A stretch of DNA of 34,359 bases from CAYVUB01 sp964454675 (GTDB lineage: Bacteria > Bacteroidota > Bacteroidia > Flavobacteriales > Flavobacteriaceae), in assembly GCA_964454675.1 (NCBI GenBank), contig CAYVUB010000026.1, forward strand, positions 1-34,359. Direction: 5' to 3'. Shown here one piece after another: positions 31,415 through 34,359 of the stretch. The notes under the pieces were generated by a model, which had not been told where the DNA came from, did not search any database, and saw nothing but the letters and a program-made list of their open reading frames with translations. The translations under genes and the position numbers were made by a program. How positions within the stretch are numbered: position 1 is the stretch's first letter; the number at the start of each line of letters is the position of its first letter.

Positions 31415-34359
31415 TTAATTGATGTTTAAAAGATTATTAATGGTATCAACCGTAAAGTCACGTTCTTCTCTTTCGTTTAGTTCCTGCGTTTCTTCATCAT
31501 TCATAAAATGACCGAACAGTTTTAAATATTCGTTGAACTTTTTGGTTTCTTTTGAGGCAAATTCTTTGTCATTATAGATAACTATTAAATCTACTAAACT
31601 TCTGTAACGCTCAATATCTGTAACAATTTTATCTAAGTAACGTGTTTGATTATTAACTTTAAGTTTGCTGTAATAGGTTAAGTTTTCCTGATATTTTTTA
31701 GTGACGTCTTTATACACTTTCCTGGCTTTTTCTTGTTTGCCAATTTCATAATAGGCACTCACATAAGGTTCTAAAAGTGTGTAATAATCAAAGGTGTCAA
31801 CCGGCATTTTTTCCATTGCTAAATCGGCCACTTTTTCGGCTTTGTCAAATTTTTCTTCATTGATCAATTGTTCTATCAACCTTGCAAGGTTACCTCTGTA
31901 TGTGATACCGTTTTTACGGGTTTCGGTATCGTGATATACGTTGTCTTTACCACTGTTTCCCCAGTTCCATGCCATCACTTTTTCATACATCAAATCGGTA
32001 TCTACACGTCCCATATCAAACGGATTGGCTCTGCTTACAGGTGTTTTTATTGGCACTAATTTATAGCACAAACCATCTAACTGTAGGTAATCTTTCATCC
32101 AGATATAATCGTCATCACCATAACTTCCGCCCGAGAAATAAATAGGGCGTTCCCAGTTGTTATTGGCAATGATGTCCAGCATCAACAGTCTGTTTTTATA
32201 AATAGCACTTCCTTTTATTTGAATAACAATATCATCCACGATTTTATCGGCATCTTTTTCTTTAACGATACCGTGCTTTAACACAACGTCTTTATCAACC
32301 GGAATACGTACAAATCTTGTTGGGAAATAGTTTGAATTCAGCATATTTGAAGGATAAAGGCTTACATCTCTGCCTTCCTGCTGTAATGCAAATTTGAGCT
32401 TTGTACGCGGATTTTCGCTGGTTACAAATTCCATAAAATCTTTAATGCTTATGGTATCGTTTGTAATGGTGTGCTCGGCAATGTAATCTCTGGTGCCGTA
32501 GCGGTATTGCTCGTGTGTCAGTTGTGACGGAATCGGGTCGCTGTCATAAGCTTTGCGTTTCATTTGGTCAATGTACCAATCTGTCTGAAACAAGCTGGTA
32601 TTTACAACACGCACATCACGGCGGATGCCTTCAATTTCCTGGGCGTACCAAAGCGGGAATGTATCATTATCGCCTATGGTAAACAAAATGGCGTTTGGCG
32701 CACAGGATTCCAGATATTTTACAGCCATGGCGTGAGCCGTTTCACGATTGGAACGGTCGTGGTCGTCCCAGTTGTTGGCAGCCAGAATTCCCGGAACCAG
32801 AACAAGGCAAACCAATGTAATTGCCGGTGCTAAAAATTTGGAACCCGTATATTTTGACAAAGCATTGTATATGGCATACACGCCAAAACCTATCCAAACA
32901 GCAAATACGTAGAATGAGCCTACAACAGAATAATCCCGTTCACGAGGTTCAAAAGGGCGGATATTAGTATAAAACTGAATTGCCAGACCGGTCATTAAAA
33001 AGAAGACCAGCATAACCCAAAACAGTTTTTTGTCTTTATTAAGCAGAAAAATAAAACCTATCAATCCTAAAATGAGCGGTAAAAAATAATAGGTGTTTCG
33101 GGCTTTGTTGTTTAAAACGTCACTTGGCAGATTATCCTGTGACATGCCCAAATGCCACTCGTCAACAGCTTTGATACCGCTTATCCAGTTGCCGTTAAAG
33201 TTGTCCAGTTTCCATTGTATATCGTTTTGCCTTCCAACAAAATTCCACATAAAATAACGCCAGTACATGTGTCCAAACTGATATTCAAGCATATATCCGA
33301 TATTTTGTACAAGCGATGGTTTTTCGATGTCAAAATATTGCCCAAACTGTTTTAAGAACGAATGATAATCTTCATAATCAACTTCGCCTTTAGCCACACT
33401 TTCTTTGAAGCCAGCTACCAAATCTTGCACTTCCTTTTCCATTCGGTATTCTTTTCTGATTTGGAAATCTAGCAAGCCAGTAAATAGCATATAGTTTTCA
33501 GCATTTTCGCCGCTCCACATTCTTGGTAACACAGCGGCATGCTCTGAATTGAAATTTTGTTTGGCGTTTTTGTAATCATTAACAATCACATATTTGCCAG
33601 TTTTTTCATCTTTTTCGTAGTTAGGTTTGTCATCCACATACGGATTGTTTTCGTCCAAACCTGTGTATTGTTCTGTAAAAAGTGGTCCGTAAAACAAATG
33701 CGTTTCAGGATATTGCTCTAAGTTGTAATAGGCTAAAAGTTCACGCGCATCCGACGGATTATTTTCGTTGATGACCACATTCGCATTCGCACGAATAGGC
33801 AACATCAACCAACAAGAGAATCCAATAAAAATGAACATCAAACACAAAATACCTGTGTTTAAAAGTTCCTTTTGTTTGTCTTTCGTGTATTTCAATCCGT
33901 AATAAAAGCCAGCAATCACAGCAATTCCTGCAATGATACTTCCAGAATTGAATGGCAAGCCAATACTATTCACAAAAAAGATTTCCGAAGCACTAAAAAG
34001 TTTCAAGGCATTCGGCAATAACAATTTGAAAATAAACAACAGTATCGCCGCCGAAACCACATTGGCAAGTGCGAATTTCAGGTTATTTGATATAAAATCT
34101 TTTAAAGAAATTTTCTTCTGATGAAAGAATATATGAACATATCCTCCGACAGTAATAGTTGTTATCAACATACTAAACGGATTGAATAATAAGCCTGAAA
34201 CTATAATTATAAAGACCAAAAAAGTTAATACAAAAATCAAAAAATGATATAAGAAAGCTTCCTTGTTAGGAACATCATATTTTTTGAAATAATATATTAA
34301 ACCCATTGCCGGAATAGTCAAAAGTCCCATAAAATGGACACCAAACGACAAACCAATCA
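31415..34359 (-). CDS. DUF2723 / GT117 membrane glycosyltransferase-like protein, 5' end missing
   Basis: About 980 residues are visible. The reading frame continues off the right edge (codons for I-G-L-S-F-G-V-H-F-M), so the true start is outside; the TTG at 34351 is not a start. The visible part has several membrane helices (to about residue 180 and again 420-520), a periplasmic domain with YLESCAPNAILFTIGDNDTF and YFSGGSYGDDDY, and a C-terminal TPR-like helical region (from about 840, FDKAEKVADLAMEKMPVDTF). This is the DUF2723 family of Bacteroidota, annotated as GT-C-fold or GT117 and linked to protein O-glycosylation by homology. The catalytic acidic loop (DCGEY-like) expected near the N-terminus is not in the window. 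The deacetylase gene follows 4 bases downstream. Confidence 0.9.
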   Translation of the reverse strand, partial: IGLSFGVHFMGLLTIPAMGLIYYFKKYDVPNKEAFLYHFLIFVLTFLVFIIIVSGLLFNPFSMLITTITVGGYVHIFFHQKKISLKDFISNNLKFALANVVSAAILLFIFKLLLPNALKLFSASEIFFVNSIGLPFNSGSIIAGIAVIAGFYYGLKYTKDKQKELLNTGILCLMFIFIGFSCWLMLPIRANANVVINENNPSDARELLAYYNLEQYPETHLFYGPLFTEQYTGLDENNPYVDDKPNYEKDEKTGKYVIVNDYKNAKQNFNSEHAAVLPRMWSGENAENYMLFTGLLDFQIRKEYRMEKEVQDLVAGFKESVAKGEVDYEDYHSFLKQFGQYFDIEKPSLVQNIGYMLEYQFGHMYWRYFMWNFVGRQNDIQWKLDNFNGNWISGIKAVDEWHLGMSQDNLPSDVLNNKARNTYYFLPLILGLIGFIFLLNKDKKLFWVMLVFFLMTGLAIQFYTNIRPFEPRERDYSVVGSFYVFAVWIGFGVYAIYNALSKYTGSKFLAPAITLVCLVLVPGILAANNWDDHDRSNRETAHAMAVKYLESCAPNAILFTIGDNDTFPLWYAQEIEGIRRDVRVVNTSLFQTDWYIDQMKRKAYDSDPIPSQLTHEQYRYGTRDYIAEHTITNDTISIKDFMEFVTSENPRTKLKFALQQEGRDVSLYPSNMLNSNYFPTRFVRIPVDKDVVLKHGIVKEKDADKIVDDIVIQIKGSAIYKNRLLMLDIIANNNWERPIYFSGGSYGDDDYIWMKDYLQLDGLCYKLVPIKTPVSRANPFDMGRVDTDLMYEKVMAWNWGNSGKDNVYHDTETRKNGITYRGNLARLIEQLINEEKFDKAEKVADLAMEKMPVDTFDYYTLLEPYVSAYYEIGKQEKARKVYKDVTKKYQENLTYYSKLKVNNQTRYLDKIVTDIERYRSLVDLIVIYNDKEFASKETKKFNEYLKLFGHFMNDEETQELNEREERDFTVDTINNLLNIN

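Noticed and set aside
1..34359. tRNA, rRNA, CRISPR, prophage or insertion-sequence genes
   Set aside because: Nothing with the expected structure, spaced repeats, integrase or transposase was seen in the window.

Overview
The window looks like a chromosomal segment from a Bacteroidota bacterium of the Flavobacteriaceae, probably Flavobacterium or a close relative. Several promoters fit the Bacteroidota type (TTTG or TTG about 18-20 bases before TAnnTTTG). There is a CarboxypepD-reg/plug TonB receptor beside a surface lipoprotein with a C-SSDDD export signal. The glycosylasparaginase is of the Flavobacterium type, and a DUF2723/GT117 membrane protein sits at the right edge. I saw no rRNA, tRNA, CRISPR array, prophage or insertion sequence. 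No gap between genes exceeds 300 bases.

Left to right: (1) 1-1057, minus strand: the first codons of an unrecognised gene and a polyprenyl diphosphate synthase. (2) 1174-7647, plus strand: a TetR regulator with its own promoter and a likely operator, then a TolC/adaptor/RND-pump efflux operon closed by a terminator. A 68-base repeat hairpin separates adaptor from pump. (3) 7650-15332, housekeeping: aspS, a CLC chloride channel lacking both canonical glutamates, tadA and dxs diverging from a very compact promoter region, a 53-residue membrane peptide gene, and a dGTPase. (4) 15366-21113: a TonB receptor and lipoprotein pair, a small secreted MORN-like protein, and what appears to be a phosphate (PiT) transporter that has lost nearly all its membrane domain but keeps its PhoU-like tail. 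Direct repeats with an 11-base period, the geometry of a PhoB/OmpR-type box, lie upstream of three of these genes. (5) 21165-28983, minus strand: a GH92 mannosidase lipoprotein, a FucP-like sugar permease, a glycosylasparaginase and an RDD membrane protein, which read as a small N-glycan utilisation operon. A CrtA-like protein and a coupled protein of unknown function follow. (6) 29074-34359: a membrane metallophosphoesterase, a cysteine-less thioredoxin-like protein, a polysaccharide deacetylase with a repeat embedded in its coding sequence, and a DUF2723 protein cut by the window edge.

Most genes are ordinary flavobacterial functions. The strongest candidates for something undescribed are the truncated PiT/PhoU-like protein with its 11-base repeat boxes, the CLC protein with leucine and valine at the two glutamate positions, and the paired genes at 21165-22743. 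All assignments come from reading the sequence and recalling families. No database search was run.
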